From Catellatospora methionotrophica (GTDB lineage: Bacteria > Actinomycetota > Actinomycetes > Mycobacteriales > Micromonosporaceae), in the NCBI RefSeq assembly GCF_011297335.1, contig NZ_JAAOTJ010000005.1, forward strand, positions 333,970-397,969: a stretch of DNA of 64,000 bases, read 5' to 3'. Position numbers and translations under genes: made by a program. Every line of letters begins with the position of its first letter. Position 1 is the stretch's first letter. Of the stretch, positions 34,537 through 43,234 are shown one piece after another. The notes below the pieces were generated by a model that was given only the letters and a program-made list of their open reading frames with translations, was not told where the DNA came from and ran no database searches.

Positions 34537-35370
34537 TCAGCCCTTCAGTCCGCTGGTGTTGATGCCCTGGACCAGGAAGCGCTGGAAGCCCAGGAAGAAC
34601 AGGAACACCGGAAGCAGGGACAGTACCGACATCGCCAGCATCGGCCCGATGGAGGTCTGGCCGCTGGAGTCGATGAACAGCCGCAGCGCCACGGGCACGG
34701 TGTAGCTGGGCACGCTGGGCAGGTAGACGAGCTGGGTGAAGAAGTCGTTCCAGGTCCAGATGAAGGAGAAGATCGCGGTCGTGATCAGGGCCGGTCGCGA
34801 CAGCGGGAGGATGACGTGCCAGAACGTGCGGTACGGGTCACAACCGTCGATCTTGGCAGCGTCGTCGAGTTCGCGGGGGATGCCCCGCATGAACTGGACC
34901 ATGAGGAAGATGAAGAAGGCCTCGGTGGCCAGCAGCTTCGGCAGGATCAGCGGCAGCGGGGTGTCGATCCAGCCGAACTCGCTGAACATGACGTACTGCG
35001 GGACGATCAGCACGTGGCCGGGCAGCAGCAGCGTCGCGATCATGAGCGCGAAGTAGCCCTTGCGGCCCCAGAACCGCAACCGCGCGAAGGCGTACGCGGT
35101 GACCAGGCACGATGCCGCGTTGGCCACGACCGTGGCCAGCGAGATCAGGATGCTGTTGCCGAAGAAGCGGCCGAAGCTGACCCCGGGGATGTAGCTCCAC
35201 CCGTCGGCGTAGTTCGACCAGGTCAGCTCCTGCGGCCAGATGGAGAGGTTGCTGCTGACCTCGGTCGGCGACTTCAGCGACGAGCCGAGCACCCAGATCA
35301 GCGGGTAGAGCACGATCGCCAGCACACCGAGCAGAGCGAGCACCCGCACCCATCCACGTACGCGGGCCAT
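34537..35370 (-). CDS. Carbohydrate ABC transporter permease (MalG type)
   Basis: 277 aa, six transmembrane helices, with the ABC EAA-type loop at DDAAKIDGCDPYRTFWHVILPLSRPAL. It forms the membrane channel with the MalF-type partner just upstream, whose stop overlaps this ATG. No ATPase is in the operon; carbohydrate importers of Actinobacteria commonly share MsiK. Operon context and the TGCAAACG operators suggest oligogalacturonides or a related pectin sugar as substrate. Confidence 0.9.
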   Translation of the reverse strand: MARVRGWVRVLALLGVLAIVLYPLIWVLGSSLKSPTEVSSNLSIWPQELTWSNYADGWSYIPGVSFGRFFGNSILISLATVVANAASCLVTAYAFARLRFWGRKGYFALMIATLLLPGHVLIVPQYVMFSEFGWIDTPLPLILPKLLATEAFFIFLMVQFMRGIPRELDDAAKIDGCDPYRTFWHVILPLSRPALITTAIFSFIWTWNDFFTQLVYLPSVPSYTVPVALRLFIDSSGQTSIGPMLAMSVLSLLPVFLFFLGFQRFLVQGINTSGLKG

Positions 35371-36353
35371 CAGTTCTCTCCGTCCGAGTAGTGCACCCAG
35401 AACTTCCCGGTGCTGAAGAAGACGATCGTGATCAGGCCGATCGCCGCCAGGAAGATCCAGGCCAGCGCGGACGCGTACCCCATCTGGAAGTCGGTGAAGG
35501 CCTTGTCGTAGATGTGCAGCGTGTAGAGCTTCGTGGAGCCCAGCGGCCCGCCGGTGCCGTTGCTGATCACGAACGCCGAGGTGAAGCCCTGGAAACCGTT
35601 GATCGTCTCCAGCAGCAGGTTGAAGAAGATGACCGGCGACAGCATCGGCAGCGTGATGTGGAAGAACTGCCGCCGCTTGCTGGCCCCGTCGACCTGCGCG
35701 GCCTCGTACAGCTCGGTGGGCACCTGCTTGAGCCCGGCCAGGAAGATGACCATCGGCGCGCCGAACTGCCAGATGGTGAGCACCATCAGGGTGGCCAGCG
35801 CCCAGTCCGGGTCGTTGATCCAGTTGTTGCCCTCGATGCCGAACAGGCTCAGGCCCGCGTTGAACGCGCCCTCGCCGTTGAACATCGCCACCCAGACCAG
35901 GGCCAGCGCCACCGAGCCGCCGAGCAGCGACGGCAGGTAGAACATGCCCCGGAACAGGCCGACGCCGCGGCGTTCCCGGTTGAGCAGCAGGGCCACGCCG
36001 AGCGAGGCGGCCAGCTTCAGCGGGATCGCGATCAGGCCGAAGGTGAGGGTGACCCGCACCGACTGCCAGAAGGTCGGATCGGCGGTGAAGATCTTCTTGT
36101 AGTTGTCGAAGCCGACCCACTCCACGAACTCCCAGCTCGACAGGACGTCGTAGTTGGTGAAGCTCAGGTAGAGCGAGAGCAGCATGGGGAACGCGGTGAT
36201 CGTCATCAGGCCGATCAGCCACGGGGAGAGGAAGACGTAGCCCGCCAGGCCCTCGGAGCGGCGGGAGGCGTAGTTCTTGCGCCGGCCGCGCACCGGCGGC
36301 GGCGATGGCGCCGGAACCGGGAGGGCCGGTCGGGAAGCCGTGGTGAGTGCCAC
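35370..36353 (-). CDS. Carbohydrate ABC transporter permease (MalF/UgpA type)
   Basis: 327 aa. A Pro-rich N-terminal cytoplasmic stretch, then six transmembrane helices starting GYVFLSPWLIGLMTITAFP, with the EAA loop LYEAAQVDGASKRRQFFHITLPMLSP. GTG at 36353 is used, with GGAAGGGG about 9 bases upstream. It is separated from the binding-protein gene by a 150-base gap that holds a strong hairpin. Confidence 0.9.
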   Translation of the reverse strand: MALTTASRPALPVPAPSPPPVRGRRKNYASRRSEGLAGYVFLSPWLIGLMTITAFPMLLSLYLSFTNYDVLSSWEFVEWVGFDNYKKIFTADPTFWQSVRVTLTFGLIAIPLKLAASLGVALLLNRERRGVGLFRGMFYLPSLLGGSVALALVWVAMFNGEGAFNAGLSLFGIEGNNWINDPDWALATLMVLTIWQFGAPMVIFLAGLKQVPTELYEAAQVDGASKRRQFFHITLPMLSPVIFFNLLLETINGFQGFTSAFVISNGTGGPLGSTKLYTLHIYDKAFTDFQMGYASALAWIFLAAIGLITIVFFSTGKFWVHYSDGEN

Positions 36354-36400
36354 GCGCGGTCCCCTTCCAGGAACGAGATCGATGAACGGCGGAAATGGAA

Positions 36401-36434
36401 CGGGCCCGGCCCGGATACGGCCGGGCCGGGCCCG
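36401..36434 (-). terminator. Hairpin between binding-protein and permease genes
   Basis: A 14-bp perfect G/C stem (36401-36414 with 36421-36434) and loop ATACGG. Being inside the operon and lacking a T tract, it more likely acts as a partial terminator or 3' RNA-stabilising structure, giving more binding protein than permease. Confidence 0.65.
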
Positions 36435-36502
36435 CGACCGCTGGCGGCGTCTCGGCGGGGCGACTGTACGGCGGCCCGCCGAGACTGCTCACCAGCGTCC
36501 GG

Positions 36503-37867
36503 TCATGCCAGAGCGGAGGCGGCTTCGCTGAAGAACTGCTTGGCCGCGGCCTCGGGAGTGGCCTTGCCGTACGACACCGTCTCGGCGATGTCGCGCAGCG
36601 AGTTGCGCAGGCCGCTGTGGCCCTTCGGCGGCGGCGCGGGGGCCGGGCCGAACTTCGGCGTGATCTCGTTCTCGAAGGCGACGGTGTCCTTCATCTTCTG
36701 GTCGGTCAGCCCGTCGGAGACGGCCTTGCGCACGTCGAGGTTGTTCGGCAGGCCCCGGTCCACGCCCAGGATCTTGCCGGCCTCCACGTCGTTGACCAGG
36801 AAGTTGATGATGTCGGCCACCACGTCGGGAGCCTTGGTGGTGCGCGAGGCCGCCCAGTACGTCGACGCGCGCGCCCACTGGCCCTTCGGGTCGCCCGGGT
36901 AGGCGGTCATGCCGAGGTCGTTCTTGGTGGCCTTCTGCATCTCGGAGAGCTGGTTGGACCACATGAACGACACGGCGGCCTTCTTGGTGACCACCAGCTG
37001 GGTGGCGACGCTGCCGGTGACCGCCTCGTGGCAGACGTCGGCGGGCGGGGTCGCGCCCTTGGCGCGGGCGTCCACCCACAGCTGGAACCACGCGACCAGG
37101 TCCGCCTCACTGAAGGCGATCTTGGGACCGTCGTAGAACTCCTTGCCCTGGGCACGCAGCCACAGCCACAGCGCCTTGTAGTCCGAGCTCGGGTCCATCA
37201 GGCCCCAGTACTTGCCGCCCGCCTTGGTGGTGACGCCGGCCGCCCACGTGATCGTCTGCTCGTACGTCCAGCCGACCTGCGGCACCTCGATGCCCAGCTC
37301 GCCCAGCTTCGTCTTGTCGTAGATGATCGCGGGGGTGTTCTCGCCGGTGGCGATGGCCACCTGCTTGCCGCCCAGCTGCCCGTACTTGGTGAGGCTCTCG
37401 GGGTGCTTGGACACGTCGATCTTCTTGTTACCCGTGTACTTGGACAGGTCCAGGGTGACGTTGCGGCCGGCGTACTCGGCCAGGCCGTTGTCGTCGATCT
37501 GGAAGATGTCCGGGGCGTTGCCGCCGGCGGAGATGGTGGCCAGCTTGTCGTAGTAGCCGGTGAACGCCTGCCACGTGGGCGTGATCGTGACGTTGGGGTG
37601 CTTGCTCGTGTAGAGCTTCAGCGCCTCCTCGGTCAGCTTGGCGCGGGCCTCGCCACCCCACCAGAAGAAGGAGACGGTGACCGGAGCGTTCGGGTCGGTC
37701 TTCGGCTCCTCCTCGCCGCCGCAGGCGGCCAGCAGGCCGGCCGCGGGCACGGCGATGGCCGTTCCGGCGAGTAGACGCAGCAGATGGCGGCGATTCAGGC
37801 CGTCTGCCGGCAGGCTACCGTGGTGCTGCGCCGGCTCGTCGGCCGACGCGGGTGTCGCTGGGTGCAT
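36503..37867 (-). CDS. Sugar-binding lipoprotein of an ABC importer, Tat-type
   Basis: 454 aa from ATG at 37867 (GGGAG upstream). Twin arginines (R26, R27 in LNRRHLLRLL) and a lipobox LLAAC with C49 mark a Tat-exported lipoprotein. The rest is a solute-binding protein family 1 fold (VTVSFFWWGGEARAKLTEEALKLY). It captures a carbohydrate outside the membrane for the two permeases. It starts 5 bases after the LacI stop, so the regulator and transporter are one operon. Confidence 0.9.
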   Translation of the reverse strand: MHPATPASADEPAQHHGSLPADGLNRRHLLRLLAGTAIAVPAAGLLAACGGEEEPKTDPNAPVTVSFFWWGGEARAKLTEEALKLYTSKHPNVTITPTWQAFTGYYDKLATISAGGNAPDIFQIDDNGLAEYAGRNVTLDLSKYTGNKKIDVSKHPESLTKYGQLGGKQVAIATGENTPAIIYDKTKLGELGIEVPQVGWTYEQTITWAAGVTTKAGGKYWGLMDPSSDYKALWLWLRAQGKEFYDGPKIAFSEADLVAWFQLWVDARAKGATPPADVCHEAVTGSVATQLVVTKKAAVSFMWSNQLSEMQKATKNDLGMTAYPGDPKGQWARASTYWAASRTTKAPDVVADIINFLVNDVEAGKILGVDRGLPNNLDVRKAVSDGLTDQKMKDTVAFENEITPKFGPAPAPPPKGHSGLRNSLRDIAETVSYGKATPEAAAKQFFSEAASALA

Positions 37868-37872
37868 TGCTT

Positions 37873-38919
37873 TCACTCCCTGCTCTCGGAAGCGACACCG
37901 TCAACGGGCGGTTGCTGCCGCCTTCCCGGGCCCGCAGTGCGATGCGGGCCCGGGCCTGACGAGTCGCGGATGACCAACTCGGTCTGGAGCGTTACCAGTG
38001 CGGTGGTGCGGCGGTCGTCGCCATGCTGGAGCAGCATGTCGACGGCCGCCCGTCCGGCGGCCGCCGTGGGGGTGGCCACCGTCGTCAGCATGGGGCGGGT
38101 GCGGCGGCTCAGCGCGGTGTCGTCTATCCCGACGACGCTGATCTGATCCGGCACCTTGACCCCGCGGTGGTCGAGCGCGTCGATCAGCCCGACGGCCATG
38201 AGGTCGTTGTACGCGAGCACGGCGCTGACACCGGCTCGCAGCACCGCCTCGGCCTGGGCCGATCCGCTCTCCTCGGTGGGCGCGTTGGGTCCGAGGACCA
38301 CCAGCTCGGCCCCGGCGTTGCGGGCGGCCAGCGTGGCCGCGCGGCGGATCTCGCGGTTGGTCCAGGACCCGCGCGGGCCGCCCAGCAGGGCGATCTCGCG
38401 GTGGCCGAGGGCGACCAGGTGCTCGACCGCGAGCCGGGCGCCCTGCGCGACGTCCATCACGACCGCGGGCAGGCCGGGGACCGGCCTGTTGACCACGACC
38501 AGCGGGACCTCGCGGGACAGCTGCTCGATCTGCGTGTTGCTCATGCGGGGGCTGCACAGCAGCACCCCGTCGACCTGCTTGGCGAGCGCGAGCACCAGCT
38601 CCTCCTCGACACCGGCGTCCTCATTGGTGTCGGCGACGAAGACGTGGTAGTCGCGGCCTCGGGCATGGCTCTCCGCCGCCTTGATCAGCGGCGGGAAGAA
38701 CGGGTTGGCGATGTCCGCCACGATCAGCCCGATGTTGTGCGTACGTCCGGTGATCAGCGCGCGGGCGGCCCGGTTGGGCCGGTATCCCAGCTCCTCGGCG
38801 GCGGCCAGCACGTGTGCTCTGGTCTCCGCGTTCACCAACTGCGGTGCGCTGAACGCGCGGGACACGGTGGACACGTGCACGCCACTGGCCTTGGCGACAT
38901 CGCGGATAGTGGCCGGCAC
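37873..38919 (-). CDS. LacI-family repressor of the pectin/uronate gene set
   Basis: 348 aa from GTG at 38919 (AAAGGAG 5 bases before). The LacI headpiece is complete (ATIRDVAKASGVHVSTVSRAFS, with hinge NRAARALI), followed by a periplasmic-binding-type sensor domain. It heads the importer operon and is divergent from the uronate operon. TGCAAACG palindromes in the shared 247-base gap, and again before the pectate lyases, are its likely binding sites. The effector is probably a uronate, KDG or oligouronide; this is inferred. Confidence 0.88.
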   Translation of the reverse strand: MPATIRDVAKASGVHVSTVSRAFSAPQLVNAETRAHVLAAAEELGYRPNRAARALITGRTHNIGLIVADIANPFFPPLIKAAESHARGRDYHVFVADTNEDAGVEEELVLALAKQVDGVLLCSPRMSNTQIEQLSREVPLVVVNRPVPGLPAVVMDVAQGARLAVEHLVALGHREIALLGGPRGSWTNREIRRAATLAARNAGAELVVLGPNAPTEESGSAQAEAVLRAGVSAVLAYNDLMAVGLIDALDHRGVKVPDQISVVGIDDTALSRRTRPMLTTVATPTAAAGRAAVDMLLQHGDDRRTTALVTLQTELVIRDSSGPGPHRTAGPGRRQQPPVDGVASESRE

Positions 38920-38977
38920 CTGCACTCCTTTGTGTACACGCGATCCTGAGTCGGCTATCACGGTGGTGACCCATTAA

Positions 38978-38990
38978 TGCAAACGGTTGC
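38978..38990. promoter_or_regulatory. LacI operator O1 (TGCAAACGGTTGC)
   Basis: A near-palindrome with central CG, typical of LacI-family sites, about 60 bases upstream of the lacI-type gene. It shares TGCAAACG with sites at 39129 and 45796-45828. Confidence 0.65.
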
Positions 38991-39128
38991 GACGGTGTCA
39001 ACGGTCGAAGATGTCGATCTGGTTTCGACAGTGGACCTTGACGGCCTCAACAGTGGGAAAATTCAGGACAATCGAGGCCGATTCCGGGGCAGCCATTGAC
39101 GCGGTAACAGCGCGATGGTTAGTTCTGC

Positions 39129-39142
39129 TGCAAACGTTTGTA
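39129..39142. promoter_or_regulatory. LacI operator O2 (TGCAAACGTTTGTA)
   Basis: A near-perfect palindrome 25 bases upstream of the first uronate operon gene. Its position between promoter and start codon suits direct repression. Confidence 0.68.
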
Positions 39143-39166
39143 GTCGCATGAGGCCCAGGAGGCCGG

Positions 39167-40480
39167 ATGACCACGCGGTACGCGATCGTGGGGACCGGGG
39201 CTCGAGCGCAGATGTTCGCCCAGGCCCTGACCAGGCACGGCGAGCTCGTCGCACTCGCCGACGTCAACCCCGCCCGGATCGCCGCCCAGCAGCGCCGCCT
39301 GCAGGCGGCGGGCGCCCCGCCCGCCGTGGCCTACGACGCGGGCGACGTGCCCGCGATGCTGGCCGCCGAACGCGTCGACACCCTCGTGGTGTGCAGCGTC
39401 GACGCCACCCACGACGAGTACATCGTGGCCGCGCTCGACGCGGGGTGCTCCGTCGTCACGGAGAAGCCGATGACCGTGGACGTGCCGAAATGCCGGCGCA
39501 TCCTGGAGGCGGTGCGGCGCAACGACGGCAAGGTCGGCGTCGCCTTCAACTACCGCTTCCACCCGGTACACGAGCAGGTCCGCAACCTGCTGGCCGAGGG
39601 TGCGATCGGGGAGATCGGCTCGGTGCACTTCGAGTGGCTGCTCGACGTGCGGCACGGCGCGGACTACTTCCGCCGCTGGCACCGCGACCGGGCCAGCTCC
39701 GGCGGGCTGCTCGTACACAAGGCGACGCACCACTTCGACCTGGTCAACTGGTGGCTGGGCAGCACGCCGGTGCGGGTCACCGCCGAAGGGCGGCTGTTCC
39801 TGTACGGCGAGAACGGCGCCCGCCACGGCTACGCCCGCGACTACGCCCGCGCCCACGGCGCGCCCGCCGCGTTGGGCGACCCGTTCGCGCTGCACCTGGC
39901 CGACAACCCGAACCTGGCCGAGCTGTACCTGGATGCCGAGTCCCACGACGGGTACCACCGCGACATGAACGTGTTCGCGCCCGGCACCGACATCGAGGAC
40001 GACATGGCGGTGCTGGTCCGCTACGCCAGCGGCGCGACCATGTCGTACCACCTCACCGCGTACGCGCCCTGGGAGGGCTACCGGATCGCCTTCAACGGCA
40101 GCCGGGGCCGCCTCGAACTCGACATCGTCGAGTCCGACCACGTCGCACCCGGCGTCGCCGGGGCGGTCAAGGGCCACTCCGCCGCGCTGCACGGGGTGGA
40201 GGCGGCCGCCGAATCCGGCAGCGTCTCGCTGCGGCTGCGCCGGTACTGGGAGCCGCCGGTCGAGGTGCCGGTCGCGGCCTACGACCGGCAGGGCCACGGC
40301 GGCGCGGACATACGCATGACCGGCGTGCTCTTCGGCGGCGACGCCGACCCGCTGCACCGGTCCGCGACGGCGCTCGACGGCGCGCGCTCGCTGCTGACCG
40401 GCCTGGCCGCGAACGCGTCGATCGCCTCCGGGCGCAGCGTGGACGTGGCGGAACTGCTCGACATCTCGGAATGGGAGTGA
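39167..40480 (+). CDS. Gfo/Idh/MocA-family oxidoreductase, first gene of the uronate operon
   Basis: 437 aa. An N-terminal Rossmann fold (YAIVGTGARAQMF) with the family EKP motif (TEKPMT) and a C-terminal alpha/beta domain with a plausible catalytic His (HKATHHFDLVNWW). It probably oxidises or reduces a sugar or sugar acid with NAD(P). AGGAGG lies 5 bases before the ATG. uxaC begins 4 bases after its stop. The substrate is not known; an unsaturated or oligo-galacturonate derived compound is likely from context. Confidence 0.85.
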   Translation: MTTRYAIVGTGARAQMFAQALTRHGELVALADVNPARIAAQQRRLQAAGAPPAVAYDAGDVPAMLAAERVDTLVVCSVDATHDEYIVAALDAGCSVVTEKPMTVDVPKCRRILEAVRRNDGKVGVAFNYRFHPVHEQVRNLLAEGAIGEIGSVHFEWLLDVRHGADYFRRWHRDRASSGGLLVHKATHHFDLVNWWLGSTPVRVTAEGRLFLYGENGARHGYARDYARAHGAPAALGDPFALHLADNPNLAELYLDAESHDGYHRDMNVFAPGTDIEDDMAVLVRYASGATMSYHLTAYAPWEGYRIAFNGSRGRLELDIVESDHVAPGVAGAVKGHSAALHGVEAAAESGSVSLRLRRYWEPPVEVPVAAYDRQGHGGADIRMTGVLFGGDADPLHRSATALDGARSLLTGLAANASIASGRSVDVAELLDISEWE

Positions 40481-40484
40481 CGAC

Positions 40485-41942
40485 GTGGACGACCTGCTGT
40501 TCCCGGCGGAGGCGCGCACCCGGGCGATCGCCCGGGAGCTCTACACGCACGCGCGGAACCTGCCGCTGATCAGCCCGCACGGCCACGTCGACCCCGGCAT
40601 CCTGGCCGAGGACGCGCCGTTCCCGGACCCGGCCCGGCTCATCATCGTGCCCGACCACTACGTGACCCGGATGCTGCTCAGCCAGGGTGTGACGCCCGAC
40701 CGGCTGGGCGTGCCGCGCGTCGACGGCGGCCCGGTCGAGACCGACCCGCGGGCCATCTGGCGTACGTTCGCGCAGCACTGGCACCTGTTCCGGGGCACGC
40801 CGTCGCGGCTGTGGCTGGAGCAGACGTTCAAAACGGTGTTCGACATCGAGACCCCGTTCGGGCCGCAGACCGCCGACCGGGTGTACGACGAGCTGGCCGC
40901 GCGCCTGGAGCAGCCGGAATACCGGCCCCGGGCGCTGTTCGGCAAGTTCAACCTGGAGGTGCTGGCCACCACCGAGTCCCCGCTGGACGACCTGTCCCGC
41001 CACGCGAAACTGGCCGCCGACGGCTGGGGCGGCCCCGGCGGCCGCGTGATCACCACGTTCCGGCCGGACGACCTGGTCGACATGGACTGGCCCGGCTGGG
41101 CCGCACGGGTGGCCAGGCTCGGCGAGATCACCGGCCTCGACACCACCACCTACGAGGGCTTTCTGGCCGCGCTGGCGCAGCGGCGGCTCGACTTCATCGC
41201 GGCCGGGGCGACCTGCTCCGACCACGGCCACCCGACCGCGGCGACCGGCTCGATGACCCCGGACGACGCCAAACTGATGTTCGAGCGGGCGCTGCACGAC
41301 GGCCTGGCCGGGACGCCCGACGGCACGCCGGTGGTCCCCGGGCCGCCGGTCGGGCCCGCCGAGGCCGAGGCGTTCCGGGCGCACATGCTGATGGAGTTCG
41401 CCCGCATGTCGCTCGACGACGGCCTGGTGATGCAGCTGCACCCCGGTTCGTCGCGCAACCACAACGCGGCGCTGTTCCGCACGCACGGCCGCGACGTGGG
41501 CGGGGACATCCCGGTGGCCACCGAGTACACCAACGCGCTGCGGCCGCTGCTGGACGAGTTCGGGCACGACCCGCGGTTCCGGGTCGTCGTCTACACCCTC
41601 GACGAGTACACGTTCACCCGCGAGCTGGCCCCGCTGGCCGGCGGCTACCCGGCGATGTTCGTCGGCGCCCCGTGGTGGTTCCTCGACGCGCCGGAGGCGC
41701 TGCGCCGCTGGCGGGAGGCCGTCACCGAGACCGCGGGCTTCTACAACACGGCCGGGTTCGTCGACGACACCCGCGCGTACTGCTCGATCCCGGTGCGCCA
41801 CGACGTGGCCCGGCGCGTGGACGCGGGCTGGCTCGCGCGCCTGGTCGCCGAGCACCGCCTCGGCCTCGACGAGGCCGCCGAGACCATCGCCGACCTGGCA
41901 TACCACCTGCCCAAGAAGATCTTCCGAGTAGGACAGCCATGA
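40485..41942 (+). CDS. uxaC: Glucuronate/galacturonate isomerase
   Basis: 485 aa. The UxaC family pattern is clear: LISPHGHVDP near residue 30 (metal ligands), RLWLEQTFKTVF, TTFRPDDLVDMD, VMQLHPGSSRNHN, and a C-terminal YHLPKKIF. It converts D-galacturonate to D-tagaturonate and D-glucuronate to D-fructuronate in the cytosol. GTG at 40485. Its TGA overlaps the ATG of the next gene. Confidence 0.94.
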   Translation: MDDLLFPAEARTRAIARELYTHARNLPLISPHGHVDPGILAEDAPFPDPARLIIVPDHYVTRMLLSQGVTPDRLGVPRVDGGPVETDPRAIWRTFAQHWHLFRGTPSRLWLEQTFKTVFDIETPFGPQTADRVYDELAARLEQPEYRPRALFGKFNLEVLATTESPLDDLSRHAKLAADGWGGPGGRVITTFRPDDLVDMDWPGWAARVARLGEITGLDTTTYEGFLAALAQRRLDFIAAGATCSDHGHPTAATGSMTPDDAKLMFERALHDGLAGTPDGTPVVPGPPVGPAEAEAFRAHMLMEFARMSLDDGLVMQLHPGSSRNHNAALFRTHGRDVGGDIPVATEYTNALRPLLDEFGHDPRFRVVVYTLDEYTFTRELAPLAGGYPAMFVGAPWWFLDAPEALRRWREAVTETAGFYNTAGFVDDTRAYCSIPVRHDVARRVDAGWLARLVAEHRLGLDEAAETIADLAYHLPKKIFRVGQP

Positions 41943-43234
41943 AAATCATCGACGCCAAGGTGCACGACGTACGCTTCCCGACCGCCGCCGCGGGCGACGG
42001 CTCGGACGCGATCAACCGCGGGGACTACTCCGCCGCGTACGTCGAGCTGCACACCGAGTCCGGCCTGTTCGGCGCGGGCTTCACCTTCACCAACGGGCGC
42101 GGCAACGAGATCGCCTGCGCGGCGATCGAGGCCCTGTCCCACCACGTCGTCGGGCGCACGCTGGAGGAGATCTTCGCCGATCCGGTGACGTTCTGGCGGT
42201 CGCTGAGCGCCGACGTGCAGCTGCGCTGGCTGGGCCCGGAGAAGGGCGTCATCCACATGGCGACCGGGGCGCTGGTCAACGCGGTCTGGGACCTGCGGGC
42301 CAAGGCCGAGGGCAAGCCGATGTGGCGGCTGCTGGCCGAGATGCCCGCCGAGGAGCTGGTGAACAGCGTCGACTTCCACCACATCACCGACGCGATCACC
42401 CCGGCTGAGGCGCTGGAACTGCTGGCCGACGACGGCGGGTACGCCGAAAGGCTCGCGGTGCTGGAACGTGACGGGTTCCCCTCGTACACCACCTCGGTGG
42501 GCTGGCTGGGCTACCCCGACGAGCAGGTGCGCGAGCTGACCCGGGCGGCGTACGCCCAGGGGTGGCGGGCGATGAAGATGAAGGTCGGCGGGCCGATCTC
42601 CGACGACATCCGGCGTGCGCGGCTCATCCGCGAGGAGATCGGGCCGGACGCGCTGCTGATGATGGATGCGAACCAGGTCTGGGACGTCGACGAGGCGATC
42701 GCCAACATGGCGGTGCTGGCCGAGGTGAACCCGTACTGGATCGAGGAGCCCACGCACGCCGACGACGTGCTCGGCCACGCTGCCGTGGCGCGGGCGGTCA
42801 ACCAGTTGTCCGAGGGGCGCTGTCGCGTCGCGACCGGTGAGGTCGCCGCGAACCGGGTCATCTTCAAGCAGCTCATGCAGGCCGACGCCATCCAGGTGTG
42901 CCAGATCGACGCGTGCCGGGTCGGCGGCGTCAACGAGGTGCTGTCGATCCTGCTGATGGCCGCGAAGTTCGGCGTGCCGGTGTGCCCGCACGCGGGCGGC
43001 GTCGGGCTGTGCGAGTACGTCCAGCACCTGTCGATCTTCGACTACCTGCGGCTCGGGCGCTCGCTCGACGGGCGCATGGTCGAGTACGTCGCGCACCTGC
43101 ACGAGCACTTCGAGGACCCGATCACCGTCGTCGAAGGGCGCTACCGGCTGCCCGCCAAGCCCGGCTACTCGGTCACCTTCAAGCCCGAGTCGATCGAGCA
43201 GTTCTCGTTCCCGGACGGCCCGGCATGGCGATGA
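41939..43234 (+). CDS. Enolase-superfamily dehydratase, L-fuconate dehydratase type
   Basis: 431 aa. The mandelate racemase-type active site is complete: K213 and K215 (MKMKVGG), metal ligands D243, E269 and E301, and general acid H351 (CPHAGGVG). Spacing is very close to known L-fuconate dehydratases, and the N-terminus (VRFPTAAAGDGSDAINRGDYSAAYV) is of that type. Such enzymes dehydrate aldonates to 2-keto-3-deoxy acids. In this operon it sits where an altronate or mannonate dehydratase (UxaA/UxuA) would be expected. ATG overlaps the uxaC stop; its stop overlaps the next start. Confidence 0.88.
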   Translation: MKIIDAKVHDVRFPTAAAGDGSDAINRGDYSAAYVELHTESGLFGAGFTFTNGRGNEIACAAIEALSHHVVGRTLEEIFADPVTFWRSLSADVQLRWLGPEKGVIHMATGALVNAVWDLRAKAEGKPMWRLLAEMPAEELVNSVDFHHITDAITPAEALELLADDGGYAERLAVLERDGFPSYTTSVGWLGYPDEQVRELTRAAYAQGWRAMKMKVGGPISDDIRRARLIREEIGPDALLMMDANQVWDVDEAIANMAVLAEVNPYWIEEPTHADDVLGHAAVARAVNQLSEGRCRVATGEVAANRVIFKQLMQADAIQVCQIDACRVGGVNEVLSILLMAAKFGVPVCPHAGGVGLCEYVQHLSIFDYLRLGRSLDGRMVEYVAHLHEHFEDPITVVEGRYRLPAKPGYSVTFKPESIEQFSFPDGPAWR

